Below are positions 26,834-36,082 of a stretch of 64,000 bases of DNA, piece by piece. Each line of letters begins with the position of its first letter. The stretch's first letter is position 1. Made by a program: the position numbers and the translations under genes. The notes beneath the pieces were generated by a model. That model did not search any database. It was not told the origin of the DNA and saw only the letters and a list, made by a program, of their open reading frames with translations. Source of the DNA: Taylorella asinigenitalis ATCC 700933 (GTDB taxonomy: Bacteria > Pseudomonadota > Gammaproteobacteria > Burkholderiales > Burkholderiaceae_B); assembly GCF_000687755.1 (NCBI RefSeq), contig NZ_JHXN01000009.1, positions 1 to 64,000 of the forward strand, written 5' to 3'.

Positions 26834-27741
26834 ACAAGCTTCAAGATATTAAGAATTTTGATGAATGGCTCGAATCAGTCGTTAAAATTTCAAATTCTAA
26901 TCTAGAAAAATTATTTGCATCTCTCTCTGATGTACCTTCAGAACTTTTAGAGGTTATGAAGTATGCTTCATTAGGACCAGGAAAAAGACTCAGAGCTGCT
27001 TTGGTGTATGCTACTTCCGAAATTTACCTAAAGGATATTGATGAGACTGAAAGCGATTATTTATCGCATATAGTTAGTGCAATAGAACTAATTCATGCAT
27101 ACTCCTTGGTACATGATGATTTGCCTTGTATGGATGATGATGATCTAAGACGCGGTAGACCAACATGTCATATTAAATACGGTGAAGCTATGGCATTGTT
27201 GGCTGCTGATGCACTACAGCCACTAGCTCATGAGCATCTTCTAAGTTCTTCTATAGAAGCTGAAATAAAGGTTAATTGTTCTTTAGAGCTTCTTAATGCC
27301 ACAGGTGCTTCGGGCATGGTGGGAGGCCAAGTTATAGATATATTAAATGTTTCTAATCTTCTTAAAATAGAAGATTTGAAAGATATGCATAGTAGAAAAA
27401 CTGGTGCCCTTATTAAGTCATGTTTAACTATGGTTATTGCACTATTTAGGGATAAACACGGTTTCAGTGAGAGTCTAAATAAATATGCTGAGCACATAGG
27501 CATTGCCTACCAAGTAGTGGATGATATTTTAGATGTAACGCAAGACAGTGATACACTAGGAAAAACTGCTGGAAAGGACGAGCAGAACAATAAACCTACT
27601 TATGTAACGATTTTGGGTTTATCGAAAGCCAGAGAATATGCTACTGAACTTTATGAAAAAGCTATCGAGGCTCTCGCTAGTATTCCAAATTCAGACAGGC
27701 TTAAAGATTTAGCCCACTACATTATTTTGAGAAATTTCTAA
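26830..27741 (+). CDS. ispA: Farnesyl diphosphate synthase (polyprenyl synthetase)
   Basis: The enzyme condenses IPP with DMAPP and GPP to make farnesyl diphosphate. The 303-residue protein has both aspartate-rich motifs: [17 protein letters not shown] (first, DDxxxxD type) and VVDDILDVT (second), plus [11 protein letters not shown]. It overlaps xseB by 4 nt and is 4 nt before dxs, the usual operon for isoprenoid precursor supply. Confidence 0.95.
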   Translation: MNKLQDIKNFDEWLESVVKISNSNLEKLFASLSDVPSELLEVMKYASLGPGKRLRAALVYATSEIYLKDIDETESDYLSHIVSAIELIHAYSLVHDDLPCMDDDDLRRGRPTCHIKYGEAMALLAADALQPLAHEHLLSSSIEAEIKVNCSLELLNATGASGMVGGQVIDILNVSNLLKIEDLKDMHSRKTGALIKSCLTMVIALFRDKHGFSESLNKYAEHIGIAYQVVDDILDVTQDSDTLGKTAGKDEQNNKPTYVTILGLSKAREYATELYEKAIEALASIPNSDRLKDLAHYIILRNF

Positions 27742-27745
27742 GAAG

Positions 27746-29605
27746 ATGACCACATCAGACCCGATTCTAAAATCTATAAATTATCCGGAAGATCTACGGA
27801 AACTTGACGTAGATCAATTGCCAGAGTTGTGTTCTGAATTGCGGGAATTTATCTTAGAGTCTGTTTCTAAAACTGGTGGTCATCTATCTTCTAACCTTGG
27901 TACTGTTGAGCTTACTGTTGCTTTACACTATATTTTTAATACTCCAGACGATAAATTGATTTGGGATGTTGGACATCAAGCCTATACGCATAAGATTCTC
28001 ACTGGACGTCGAGATCGCATGTCAACCTTACGACAAGCAAAAGGTCTCTCTGGATTTCCAAAACGTGATGAATCAGAATATGATGCTTTTGGAACAGCCC
28101 ACTCTTCAACTTCGATATCTGCAGCCTTGGGCATGGCTATAGCCTCCCACTTAGATAATGAGGAGCGTCAACATATTGCAGTGATAGGAGATGGGGCTAT
28201 GAGTGCGGGCATGGCCTTCGAGGCTCTGAATAATTCTGCTTCCGTTGAGGGTATTAATCTAATTGTCATCTTAAACGATAACGATATGTCTATTTCGCCG
28301 CCAGTAGGAGCATTAAACAAATACTTAACGCGTCTATTATCTGGTTCTTTAGCTCGTGATGCTCACGATTTCGGCAAAGCAATGTTGGAGCGTCTCCCTA
28401 GTCCTGTTCTAGATTTGGCTAGAAAACTCAAGGGTCACGCTAAGGGAATAATTAGCCCTGCAACATGGTTTGAGGAATTTGGATTTAATTACTCTGGTCC
28501 TATTGATGGACATGATTTAGGGGCTTTATTACCCACACTAAGAAATCTAAAAGAACTAGGCGGACTTCAATTTTTACATGTGGTAACTAAAAAAGGTTAC
28601 GGATATAAATTAGCTGAAAATGACCCCATACTCTATCATGGCCCAGGTAAATTTGATAGGACCATCGGTATTTTAAAACCCTCAAAAAAAGCTTTAAATT
28701 TTTCTGATATTTTTAGCGATTGGGTATGTTATCAAGCAGCTGCTGACTCTAAACTTATAGCCATCACACCTGCTATGAGAGAAGGTAGTGGGCTCGTAAA
28801 ATTTGAGCAACTTTTCCCAGAGCGTTATTTTGATGTAGGTATTGCAGAACAGCATGCGGTGACATTTGCTGGTGGATTAGCGTGTTTAGGATATAAGCCG
28901 GTAGTAGCTATTTATTCTACTTTTCTTCAAAGAGCATACGACCAATTAATTCACGACGTGGTATTGCAAAATTTGGATGTCACAATTGCTGTTGATAGAG
29001 CTGGGATAGTGGGTGCGGATGGAGCAACTCATGCGGGAGTTTTTGATATAGCATTTATGCGTTGTTTGCCTAACTTAGTCATTGCCACTCCATCTGATGA
29101 GGCTGAATGTCGTTTGCTTTTATCAAGCTGCTATATGCATAAAGGTCCAGCAGCCATTAGATACCCACGAGGAACTGGTATTGGCAGTGAAGTCGCAAAA
29201 TCATTAGATACAGTTAGTATTGGAAAAGGTGTAGTTAAAAGAGAGGGTAGTGAAGTAGCGATTTTATGTTTTGGCCCGCTAGTGCATGAGGCACTTAAAG
29301 TAAACGACACTTACACCGTGGTTGATATGCGATTTGTTAAACCACTAGATACAGATTTAATCGATAATCTTCTTGCAAATCATAAGGCATTTGTTACTGT
29401 CGAGGAGGGTGTTGTATCAGGCGGGGCTGGTAGTGCTGTGAATGAGTATCTTACGTCAAAAGCCTGTAAAATCCCACTTCTTCAGCTTGGACTTCCTGAT
29501 CGTTTTATAGATCACGGCGATCAAAAGCAATTAATGATTGAGGCGGGTCTTGACGCAGCTGGTATTCTAAAATCTATAAAAGAATTTGAATCAAAAATTT
29601 CATGA
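27746..29605 (+). CDS. dxs: 1-deoxy-D-xylulose-5-phosphate synthase
   Basis: DXS joins pyruvate and glyceraldehyde 3-phosphate, the first step of the MEP pathway, using thiamine diphosphate. The 619-residue protein has the N-terminal [18 protein letters not shown], the TPP-binding [18 protein letters not shown] and the transketolase-type [16 protein letters not shown] and [15 protein letters not shown]. Length is typical. It overlaps folE2 by 4 nt. Confidence 0.97.
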   Translation: MTTSDPILKSINYPEDLRKLDVDQLPELCSELREFILESVSKTGGHLSSNLGTVELTVALHYIFNTPDDKLIWDVGHQAYTHKILTGRRDRMSTLRQAKGLSGFPKRDESEYDAFGTAHSSTSISAALGMAIASHLDNEERQHIAVIGDGAMSAGMAFEALNNSASVEGINLIVILNDNDMSISPPVGALNKYLTRLLSGSLARDAHDFGKAMLERLPSPVLDLARKLKGHAKGIISPATWFEEFGFNYSGPIDGHDLGALLPTLRNLKELGGLQFLHVVTKKGYGYKLAENDPILYHGPGKFDRTIGILKPSKKALNFSDIFSDWVCYQAAADSKLIAITPAMREGSGLVKFEQLFPERYFDVGIAEQHAVTFAGGLACLGYKPVVAIYSTFLQRAYDQLIHDVVLQNLDVTIAVDRAGIVGADGATHAGVFDIAFMRCLPNLVIATPSDEAECRLLLSSCYMHKGPAAIRYPRGTGIGSEVAKSLDTVSIGKGVVKREGSEVAILCFGPLVHEALKVNDTYTVVDMRFVKPLDTDLIDNLLANHKAFVTVEEGVVSGGAGSAVNEYLTSKACKIPLLQLGLPDRFIDHGDQKQLMIEAGLDAAGILKSIKEFESKIS

Positions 29606-30411
29606 TAGTTGATGAGCAAAATGCTATTCCTGATGTTCAAAATCGGGATGATGAACGCAATTTAGTTATACAAAAAGTAGGTATACGACGTATTAAATAT
29701 CCCTTTAAATTATTGAGCCAAGAAGGGAGTATCTCTACTATAGGGGAATGGTCATTAGCGGTGACATTGCCAGAAAATAAAAAGGGCACTCATATGTCAA
29801 GGTTTGTAAATCTTCTACAAACGCATAAGGACCATACGTTTACGCTTTCTGAATTTAAAACTCTATGCAGCGAAATGACGGATTTGCTTGAGGCTGATAG
29901 GGGATTTATTGAAACGCAATTTACTTTTTTTGTGCAAAAAGAGGCACCTATATCTAAGGTTTTAAGCTTGATGGAATATGCGGTTAAGTGGGGGGTGTCT
30001 TATGAAAAATCCAAAAACTCATATGGTTTATCTGTTGAAATTTTAATCCCTGTCATGAGCCTATGTCCATGTTCTAAGGAGATTTCTGATTACGGGGCTC
30101 ATAATCAAAGATCGCATATAACGGTAACTTTGTACGGAGATTTATGCGAAAAGTGGGAGAGTGTTATTGCTATTGTAGAGGGGCAGTCATCAAGCCCACT
30201 TTGGGGATTGCTTAAGAGATCGGACGAGAAATTCGTTACTGAGCACTCTTACGATAATCCTAAGTTTGTGGAAGATTTAATACGAGATGTGGCTCGAGCT
30301 CTAAAATCTATGCAGGGAAATGGAAGATTTGATATACAAGTTGAAAATTTCGAATCTATTCATAACCACTCTGCTTTCGCTCAAATGTCTATAAATGCGG
30401 GCGATTTATAA
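29602..30411 (+). CDS. folE2: GTP cyclohydrolase I type B (FolE2)
   Basis: FolE2 converts GTP to dihydroneopterin triphosphate for folate (and the first step toward queuosine, linking to queH). The 269-residue protein has the family's metal-binding cysteine region [20 protein letters not shown] and the catalytic glutamates in the C-terminal half. It starts within the dxs stop (ATGA). The family is used where zinc-dependent FolE is absent or when zinc is scarce; which applies here cannot be seen. Confidence 0.93.
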   Translation: MIVDEQNAIPDVQNRDDERNLVIQKVGIRRIKYPFKLLSQEGSISTIGEWSLAVTLPENKKGTHMSRFVNLLQTHKDHTFTLSEFKTLCSEMTDLLEADRGFIETQFTFFVQKEAPISKVLSLMEYAVKWGVSYEKSKNSYGLSVEILIPVMSLCPCSKEISDYGAHNQRSHITVTLYGDLCEKWESVIAIVEGQSSSPLWGLLKRSDEKFVTEHSYDNPKFVEDLIRDVARALKSMQGNGRFDIQVENFESIHNHSAFAQMSINAGDL

Positions 30412-30435
30412 AAGCTACAAAATTTTAAAAAGCTA

Positions 30436-30465
30436 TTGATTTAAAACGATAATTTATACTAAAAT
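30436..30465 (+). promoter_or_regulatory. Candidate sigma-70 promoter for the rpsF operon
   Basis: TTGATT (30436-30441) and TAAAAT (30460-30465) are 18 nt apart, in the gap between folE2 and rpsF. TATACT (30455-30460) overlaps it and is a rival -10 hexamer. The call rests on matches to consensus only. Confidence 0.4.
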
Positions 30466-30508
30466 ATACGCTTTTCTTTTGCTCGATATAAATTTATGTA
30501 GGGTACAT

Positions 30509-30547
30509 ATGATTTATACGGGCTTTAATCCAAAAAAGGAGTTATAA
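30509..30547 (+). CDS. Possible 12-codon leader ORF upstream of rpsF
   Basis: An ATG at 30509 with GTAGGG 5 nt upstream opens a 12-codon frame ([12 protein letters not shown]) whose stop overlaps the AGGAG ribosome site of rpsF. A start-stop pair (ATGTAG, 30496-30501) lies just before it. It could influence rpsF translation, but such short frames arise by chance. Confidence 0.25.
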   Translation: MIYTGFNPKKEL

Positions 30548-30552
30548 ATTTT

Positions 30553-31038
30553 ATGCGTCACTATGAAGTCGTATATATAGTGCACCCTGATCAAAGCGAA
30601 CAGGTGCCAGCTATGACTGAGCGTTACACCACACTAATTAAGTCTAATGGCGGACAGGTGCATCGTTCAGAGGATTGGGGTCGTCGTATTTTGGCTTACC
30701 CAATTCAAAAATTAGTTAAAGCTCACTATGTGTGCTTAAATATAGAGTGTAATCAAGAAACTCTTGATGAACTAGAAAATAATTTCCGTTATAACGATGC
30801 GATCCTTCGTCACCTTGTTATTAAGCAAAAAGCTGCAGTGACTGAGCCATCTATTATGATGAAGTCTACTGAACGTGAAGAATCTCGTAAAGCTGCTTCA
30901 GCTGAAGAGAGAAATAATCCTAAACCAAGTAATGTTTCTGAAGAATCTGATTCAGATAACCAGGAATCAGTAGAAGATTCAGATTCGGATGCGAATTCTG
31001 ATTCTGATTCTAATTCTGAAGAGGATACAAAAGAGTAG
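30553..31038 (+). CDS. rpsF: Ribosomal protein S6 with long acidic tail
   Basis: S6 binds S18 on the 30S platform. Residues 1-92 are a standard S6 ([32 protein letters not shown]). The protein runs to 161 residues, about 30 longer than most; residues 126-161 are nearly all Ser, Asp, Glu and Asn, with runs such as [18 protein letters not shown]6 tails are variable and are glutamylated by RimK in E. coli. AGGAG precedes the ATG. First gene of the rpsF-priB-rpsR-rplI cluster. Confidence 0.95.
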   Translation: MRHYEVVYIVHPDQSEQVPAMTERYTTLIKSNGGQVHRSEDWGRRILAYPIQKLVKAHYVCLNIECNQETLDELENNFRYNDAILRHLVIKQKAAVTEPSIMMKSTEREESRKAASAEERNNPKPSNVSEESDSDNQESVEDSDSDANSDSDSNSEEDTKE

Positions 31039-31052
31039 TTTGGGGAAATCGC

Positions 31053-31343
31053 TTGAATATTGTTCGCCTCGATGGAGTGATTGTTGAGGCTTCAGAGATT
31101 AGATATTCTCCAGCCCAAGTTCCGATTTTAGATTTGATTTTAGAACACAGTTCTGAATTAGATTTAAAGCATAGTAAAAGAAAGTTGAATTTCAAAATCA
31201 TGGCTCAAGCTAGTAATTCATTAGCTGAAGAGATTTCAAAAATTACTATAGGAACTAAATTGGAAGTAACTGGATTTTTGAGTGAGACTAGAAAAAATTC
31301 AAGCAAACTTCGATTACTGATTCAGTCATTTAAGAAAATTTAA
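31053..31343 (+). CDS. priB: Primosomal replication protein PriB
   Basis: PriB is a single-stranded DNA-binding OB-fold protein that helps PriA restart stalled forks. The 96-residue product fits the family in length and begins NIVRLDGVIVEASEIRYSPAQVP. The start is a TTG at 31053, with GGGGA 6 nt upstream; no better ATG is available. Its place between rpsF and rpsR is conserved in beta- and gammaproteobacteria and supports the call. Confidence 0.9.
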   Translation: MNIVRLDGVIVEASEIRYSPAQVPILDLILEHSSELDLKHSKRKLNFKIMAQASNSLAEEISKITIGTKLEVTGFLSETRKNSSKLRLLIQSFKKI

Positions 31344-31386
31344 TTGGATGTAGTTAGGACTACATTCTTAAGAGAAAGGAAATATC

Positions 31387-31662
31387 ATGGCTTTCATGAA
31401 AAAAGGTAAAGAAAAACGCAGCAAATTTACTCAGCAGAACCCTTTATTTAAACGCCGTAAATTCTGCCGCTTCACAGCTGCAGGCGTTGATGAAATTGAT
31501 TATAAAGATATCGACACACTTAAAGATTTCATTACAGAGACAGGAAAAATTATTCCTGCACGTCTTACTGGTACAAAAGCAAACTACCAACGTCAACTTG
31601 ACACAGCTATCAAACGTGCTCGTTTTTTAGCTTTGCTTCCATACACCGATAATCACCAATAA
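31387..31662 (+). CDS. rpsR: Ribosomal protein S18
   Basis: S18 pairs with S6 on the small subunit. The 91-residue protein has the family core [20 protein letters not shown] and [26 protein letters not shown] good AGAAAGGA site precedes the ATG. It follows priB and is 11 nt before rplI. Confidence 0.97.
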   Translation: MAFMKKGKEKRSKFTQQNPLFKRRKFCRFTAAGVDEIDYKDIDTLKDFITETGKIIPARLTGTKANYQRQLDTAIKRARFLALLPYTDNHQ

Positions 31663-31673
31663 GGAGTCCTCAA

Positions 31674-32126
31674 ATGCAAGTTATTCTTTTAGAAAAAATC
31701 GGTAAATTAGGTGATTTAGGCGAGGTAGTAAAGGTTCGTGATGGTTATGCACGTAACTATTTAATCCCTCAACATAAAGCTCGCAGAGCTACAAAAGAGG
31801 CTATTGCTGAATTTGAAACTCGTCGTGCTGAACTTGAAAAACAACAAGCTGAACGTCTTGCTCAAGCTCAATCATTAGGCGAAAAATTAAACGGCTATCG
31901 TTTAGAAATGCCTCAAAAAGCTGGCGTTGATGGACGTTTATTCGGATCAGTTACTTCTATGGATATCGCTTCTGCACTTTCTGAAGCTGGGTTTGATGTT
32001 ACTAAACAGCAAGTTCGCCTACCTCAAGGTTCGCTTAAAGCAGTTGGTGAATATGAAGTATCTTTACACTTACACGCTGACGTAGATGCGGTTATTGTCG
32101 TAAACGTTATTGGTGAGATGGTTTAA
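31674..32126 (+). CDS. rplI: Ribosomal protein L9
   Basis: L9 bridges the L1 stalk region of the 50S subunit and helps maintain reading frame. The 150-residue protein starts [19 protein letters not shown] and has [16 protein letters not shown], the 23S rRNA-binding N-domain, a connecting helix rich in Glu, Gln and Ala, and the C-terminal domain ([14 protein letters not shown]). A strong terminator follows. Confidence 0.97.
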   Translation: MQVILLEKIGKLGDLGEVVKVRDGYARNYLIPQHKARRATKEAIAEFETRRAELEKQQAERLAQAQSLGEKLNGYRLEMPQKAGVDGRLFGSVTSMDIASALSEAGFDVTKQQVRLPQGSLKAVGEYEVSLHLHADVDAVIVVNVIGEMV

Positions 32127-32151
32127 TTTACTTAAAACTTTTCAACCAAAT

Positions 32152-32187
32152 AATCCCAAAGCGTTTATAGTCTTTGGGATTTTTTTT
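32152..32187 (+). terminator. Intrinsic terminator after rplI
   Basis: AATCCCAAAG (32152-32161) pairs perfectly with CTTTGGGATT (32172-32181) across a 10-nt loop and is followed by an eight-T run. It separates the ribosomal protein operon from dnaB. Confidence 0.93.
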
Positions 32188-32220
32188 CTATAAAATAAAA
32201 CTTTTTACCCCCATCAATTT

Positions 32221-33651
32221 ATGCATTCCGAGTACAGTGGTCCTCCTGTAATAGAGTCTGATAGTATTACTGAGGATACAGCATTAAAACTGCCACCCCA
32301 ATCAGAAGAGGCCGAGCAATCTTTGATTGGTTCATTACTTATTAATCAAGATGCTTTTGATTTAGTGTCTTCCATTATTACGGATGATGATTTTTATTTC
32401 AGTAACCACCGAATAATTTGGGAGCATATAAGAAAATTACATTCTATTGATAGACCAGTAGACTCTATCACTGTATTTAATGCATTAAAAAACTCCGATA
32501 AAGATGAACAGGTTGGCGGATTTGAATATCTACAAAAACTTGCTTTTAATACACCATCTGCACAAAATGCTGTTAGATACGCCGATATTGTTAGAGAGAA
32601 ATCAATACTTAGGAATTTAATTTCAGCTTCAGAATCTACTATTGATGAGTCATATCATCCGCAAGGCAAAGATGCGAATACTATATTGGTTGATGCTGAA
32701 GCAAAAATATTAGATATTGCTCAGCATGTTAGTAATAAAACATCTGATTTTAAACAGCTTAATGAAGTAATGGCCTCAGTGTTGGACGAGGTTGAAATCC
32801 TTAGCACTCGCAAGGATAAATCTGTTATCACTGGTCTTAAAACAGGGTTTACAGATCTCGACAGAATGACTACTGGACTGCATCCTGGACAATTAATAAT
32901 AGTAGCGGGTAGACCTGCTATGGGCAAAACCTCATTAGCGATGAATATAGTCGAGAGCATTGCCATAAATGAAAAAAAACCAGTTGCGGTTTTTAGTATG
33001 GAGATGGATGCTTCTCAACTTGTTCAACGCATGCTTGGGTCATTAGCTAGGATAGATCATATAAAAATACGAACAGGAAATTTAGGTAATAGTGATTGGC
33101 CTAATATTACTGAAGCAGCCAAGAAATTGAGGGATGCAAAAATTTATATTGATGAATCTCCTGTGCTTAATCCACTCGATATACGTGCACGTGCTCGTCG
33201 ACTTAAGGCTAGAGAAGGATCTTTAGGTTTAATAATGGTCGATTATCTGCAGCTTATGTCTGGTACAAACAAACGCTCTGATAATCGGGTGGCTGAAATT
33301 TCTGAAATTAGCCGCTCGCTTAAGCAACTTGCACGTGAGCTTGAATGTCCGATTATTGCATTGTCACAGCTTAATCGTAGTCTTGAACATAGAGCTGACA
33401 AGCGACCCATCATGTCAGATTTGCGTGAATCTGGAGCTATTGAGCAGGATGCGGATACTATATTGTTTATTTATAGAGATGAGGTATACAATCCCGATAG
33501 CCTTGAAAAAGGATTCGCAGAGATTATTATCGGTAAGCAAAGGGCAGGTCCTATCGGTACTGTAAGACTTGCGTTTGTAAAAGAGATCACTAAGTTTGAA
33601 AACGCCTTAAAAGAAACTGCTTATGGTTTAGATGGGCCTAATTCATATTGA
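32221..33651 (+). CDS. dnaB: Replicative DNA helicase DnaB
   Basis: DnaB is the hexameric helicase at the replication fork. The 476-residue protein has the N-terminal primase-interacting domain (PPQSEEAEQSLIGSLL), Walker A GRPAMGKTSLA, Walker B LIMVDYLQLM and the arginine-finger region VAEISEISRSLKQLARE. No intein is inserted. It begins 33 nt after the rplI terminator with little visible ribosome site, so its promoter may lie in or beyond the terminator. Confidence 0.96.
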   Translation: MHSEYSGPPVIESDSITEDTALKLPPQSEEAEQSLIGSLLINQDAFDLVSSIITDDDFYFSNHRIIWEHIRKLHSIDRPVDSITVFNALKNSDKDEQVGGFEYLQKLAFNTPSAQNAVRYADIVREKSILRNLISASESTIDESYHPQGKDANTILVDAEAKILDIAQHVSNKTSDFKQLNEVMASVLDEVEILSTRKDKSVITGLKTGFTDLDRMTTGLHPGQLIIVAGRPAMGKTSLAMNIVESIAINEKKPVAVFSMEMDASQLVQRMLGSLARIDHIKIRTGNLGNSDWPNITEAAKKLRDAKIYIDESPVLNPLDIRARARRLKAREGSLGLIMVDYLQLMSGTNKRSDNRVAEISEISRSLKQLARELECPIIALSQLNRSLEHRADKRPIMSDLRESGAIEQDADTILFIYRDEVYNPDSLEKGFAEIIIGKQRAGPIGTVRLAFVKEITKFENALKETAYGLDGPNSY

Positions 33652-33659
33652 TGAAAAGA

Positions 33660-33745
33660 GTGTGCCCCGCACCATGAGGGCAGCCCCGTGCCCCGCACCA
33701 TGAGGGCCAGCCGAATCTCCAAGCCCAGAGCCCCAAGCCCCGTGC
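33660..33745. repeat. GC-rich patch with 26-bp-spaced direct repeat
   Basis: The 20-mer GTGCCCCGCACCATGAGGGC occurs at 33662-33681 and again at 33688-33707; a partial GCCCCGTGCC recurs near 33737. About 69% of the bases in 33661-33750 are G or C, against the AT-rich surroundings. GGGCA and TGCCC (33678-33693) can form a small hairpin. It lies between the convergent ends of dnaB and yicC. No reading frame is evident. Confidence 0.85.
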
Positions 33746-33761
33746 CTTAAACACGCATTTA

Positions 33762-34670
33762 TTACTCAAGATTCAAGGACTGCTCTCTTAATTGGTCCAC
33801 AAGAACTTTAAGATCAATCACATGATTCGTAATTGAAGTGTCGCTTGATTTGGAGCCTATAGTATTTATTTCACGATTCATCTCTTGATATATAAAATCA
33901 AGCCGCTTTCCCTTGCTTTGATTTGCCCTCAAAGCTGAATCTTCAGAGAGTATAGAGCGAATTTCTTTGCTATGAGATGTAATCCTATCGAGCTCTTCAT
34001 TGATATTGCCCTTAACAAGCATAGTTGCGACTTCAAGGGCAATGCGGCTATTTATCTCTTCCTTCGATAGCCCCTCGAGTCCCTTAGGATTCAACTCCTC
34101 CATAATATTTTGGATCTTAACAGTCAGTTTTTCGTTTATCTCTTTTGTTAGTTCAGGAAGCTTCGCCCTAATTTGCTCATGAATTTTTTCGATTTCTTCT
34201 ACATATTCAAGCATCACGTTTGCAAGCCGCTGCCCCTCACGAGCACGCGACTGCAGAAATTGGCTCAAAATCTCTTCTATTTGGTTCAGAATGGTTGCGT
34301 CCTCTAGCTCTTCACTTTCCTTGCTTTTAAAAGTCTGACTTAATTCAATAACTTCTTTAAAGCTCGGTGCCTCTAACTTTGGTATAAAATTCTTGATATG
34401 CAAATATGCATCATTTATTTGGGTGGCAATGCCCTCGCTTACAACCGCTTTACTATCTTTTACACTATTATTTCTAGTTATCTGCAGGTCGATTTTCCCG
34501 CGTAATAAACTTTTGCTTATTTTCTCGCGAATCTGTAGTTCTAAATGTCTTATAGATTCGGGAAGTTTTAAATTCACGTCTAGATATTTATTATTCACGC
34601 TTTTCATTTCGACAGTAAAAGTCGAATTTTCGCTTGCGTTACTAGCAAATCCAGTCATACTGTAAATCAT
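33762..34670 (-). CDS. yicC: YicC family endoribonuclease
   Basis: The 302-residue protein opens with MIYSMTGFA and has the family features: the N-terminal YicC domain (VEMKSVNNKYLDVNLKLPE) and the DUF1732 C-terminus (KGKRLDFIYQEMNREINTIGSKS). Members of this family act as endoribonucleases involved in RNA turnover. It diverges from rph over 58 bp. Rph and YicC genes are neighbours in many proteobacteria. Confidence 0.93.
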   Translation of the reverse strand: MIYSMTGFASNASENSTFTVEMKSVNNKYLDVNLKLPESIRHLELQIREKISKSLLRGKIDLQITRNNSVKDSKAVVSEGIATQINDAYLHIKNFIPKLEAPSFKEVIELSQTFKSKESEELEDATILNQIEEILSQFLQSRAREGQRLANVMLEYVEEIEKIHEQIRAKLPELTKEINEKLTVKIQNIMEELNPKGLEGLSKEEINSRIALEVATMLVKGNINEELDRITSHSKEIRSILSEDSALRANQSKGKRLDFIYQEMNREINTIGSKSSDTSITNHVIDLKVLVDQLREQSLNLE

Positions 34671-34728
34671 TTTTAATCCCAGATATTAGTTAAAATTAAT
34701 TTTACTAAATCAATCCTATAGGACGCAT

Positions 34729-35466
34729 ATGTCAGATTCATTGAACAATAGGTCTAATGGCAGGGCTTATAACCAAATTCGCGAAATATCTATAACTCGA
34801 AATTACACACCGTATGCGGAAGGTTCAGTTCTTATTAAAGTGGGTAATACTCATGTTCTATGTAACGCAAATGTTCTTCAGAAAGTGCCTCCATTCCTTA
34901 AAGGTAAAGGCACAGGGTGGGTGACCGCAGAATATGGAATGCTACCTCGAGCTACTCAGGAGAGAACTGATCGTGAAGCCGCAAAAGGTAAACAATCAGG
35001 TCGCACACAAGAAATTCAAAGACTAATAGGCCGAAGCTTAAGAGCATGTATAGACCTAAAAGCATTAGGTGAAATAAGCATACATCTTGATTGTGATGTT
35101 ATTCAAGCTGATGGTGGAACTAGATGTGCGAGTATAACGGGTGCATGGGTTGCCCTTTATGATGCCATTCAAAACTGTGTAGAACAAGGCATAATCAGCT
35201 ATAACCCTATCCATCAACAAATCGTAGCCACTTCGGTTGGTGTTGTAGGGGATAAAGCATATTTGGATTTAGATTATTCAGAAGATTCAAACTGCGAGTC
35301 CGATATAAATGTGGTCATGACCTCGAATAAAACTTTTGTTGAAATTCAGGGTACGGCGGAAGGTGAAACCTTTTCGCGATCAAAATTTAATGAACTATTA
35401 GACCTTGCAGAACTTGGGTGCGAGCAATTGATTAAAGCTCAATTAGATAGTTTAGGCCTTAAATAA
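34729..35466 (+). CDS. rph: Ribonuclease PH
   Basis: RNase PH removes 3' nucleotides from tRNA precursors by phosphorolysis. The 245-residue protein has the family signatures: [52 protein letters not shown] and [13 protein letters not shown]. Length is normal. It is 19 nt before the rdgB gene. Confidence 0.96.
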   Translation: MSDSLNNRSNGRAYNQIREISITRNYTPYAEGSVLIKVGNTHVLCNANVLQKVPPFLKGKGTGWVTAEYGMLPRATQERTDREAAKGKQSGRTQEIQRLIGRSLRACIDLKALGEISIHLDCDVIQADGGTRCASITGAWVALYDAIQNCVEQGIISYNPIHQQIVATSVGVVGDKAYLDLDYSEDSNCESDINVVMTSNKTFVEIQGTAEGETFSRSKFNELLDLAELGCEQLIKAQLDSLGLK

Positions 35467-35485
35467 TTCACAATTAAGACATAGT

Positions 35486-36082
35486 ATGAAAGTAGTTTTA
35501 GCCTCAAATAATAAAGGGAAACTTCGAGAATTCGCAGAACTTTTACAAGGTTTTGAAGTCGTATCACAGGGTGATTTAGGGGTAGGTCCCTGTAGTGAAC
35601 CATTTGATACTTTTCTTGAAAATGCACTTCAAAAAGCAAGACATGCTGCTCGAGAAACTGGTCTACCATCAATCGCAGATGACTCTGGAATCGTGGTTCC
35701 TTCTTTAGGTGGTGCCCCTGGTGTTAAATCAGCAAGATATAGTCCTCCGATTGAGGGCCTAGAACAAGACGAAGCAAACAACAGGCTCCTTGTGCAAAAT
35801 CTAAAACATAAACATGATCGATCTGCCTACTATGTTTGCTATATCGTATGGCTAAATTCGCATAATGATCCAAGTCCCATAGTTGCCTCTGGACGATGGC
35901 ACGGAGAAGTTCTTCTCGAACCCCGCGGAAATGGCGGCTTTGGCTATGACCCATATTTTTATGTGCCATCTTTGCAAAAAACAGCAGCAGAATTAGAACT
36001 ATCCCAAAAAAATCGCATTAGTCATAGAGGATTAGCCCTGCAATCCCTTCTAAAACTTTTACATGAAAACAATATCATCTAA
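35486..36082 (+). CDS. rdgB: XTP/dITP pyrophosphatase (Ham1/RdgB)
   Basis: RdgB hydrolyses dITP, ITP and XTP, keeping deaminated purines out of DNA. The 198-residue protein has VVLASNNKGKLREFAELL, SIADDSGIVVPSLGGAPGVKSARYS and GNGGFGYDPYFYVP, the nucleotide- and metal-binding signatures. It overlaps hemW by 20 nt. Confidence 0.96.
   Translation: MKVVLASNNKGKLREFAELLQGFEVVSQGDLGVGPCSEPFDTFLENALQKARHAARETGLPSIADDSGIVVPSLGGAPGVKSARYSPPIEGLEQDEANNRLLVQNLKHKHDRSAYYVCYIVWLNSHNDPSPIVASGRWHGEVLLEPRGNGGFGYDPYFYVPSLQKTAAELELSQKNRISHRGLALQSLLKLLHENNII

Noticed and set aside
32221-33651. Intein in dnaB
   Set aside because: Length and motif spacing are those of an uninterrupted DnaB.
33660-33745. rRNA, tRNA or Rho-independent terminator in the GC-rich patch
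   Set aside because: No cloverleaf or rRNA-like sequence and no T-run after the weak hairpin; listed as a repeat only.
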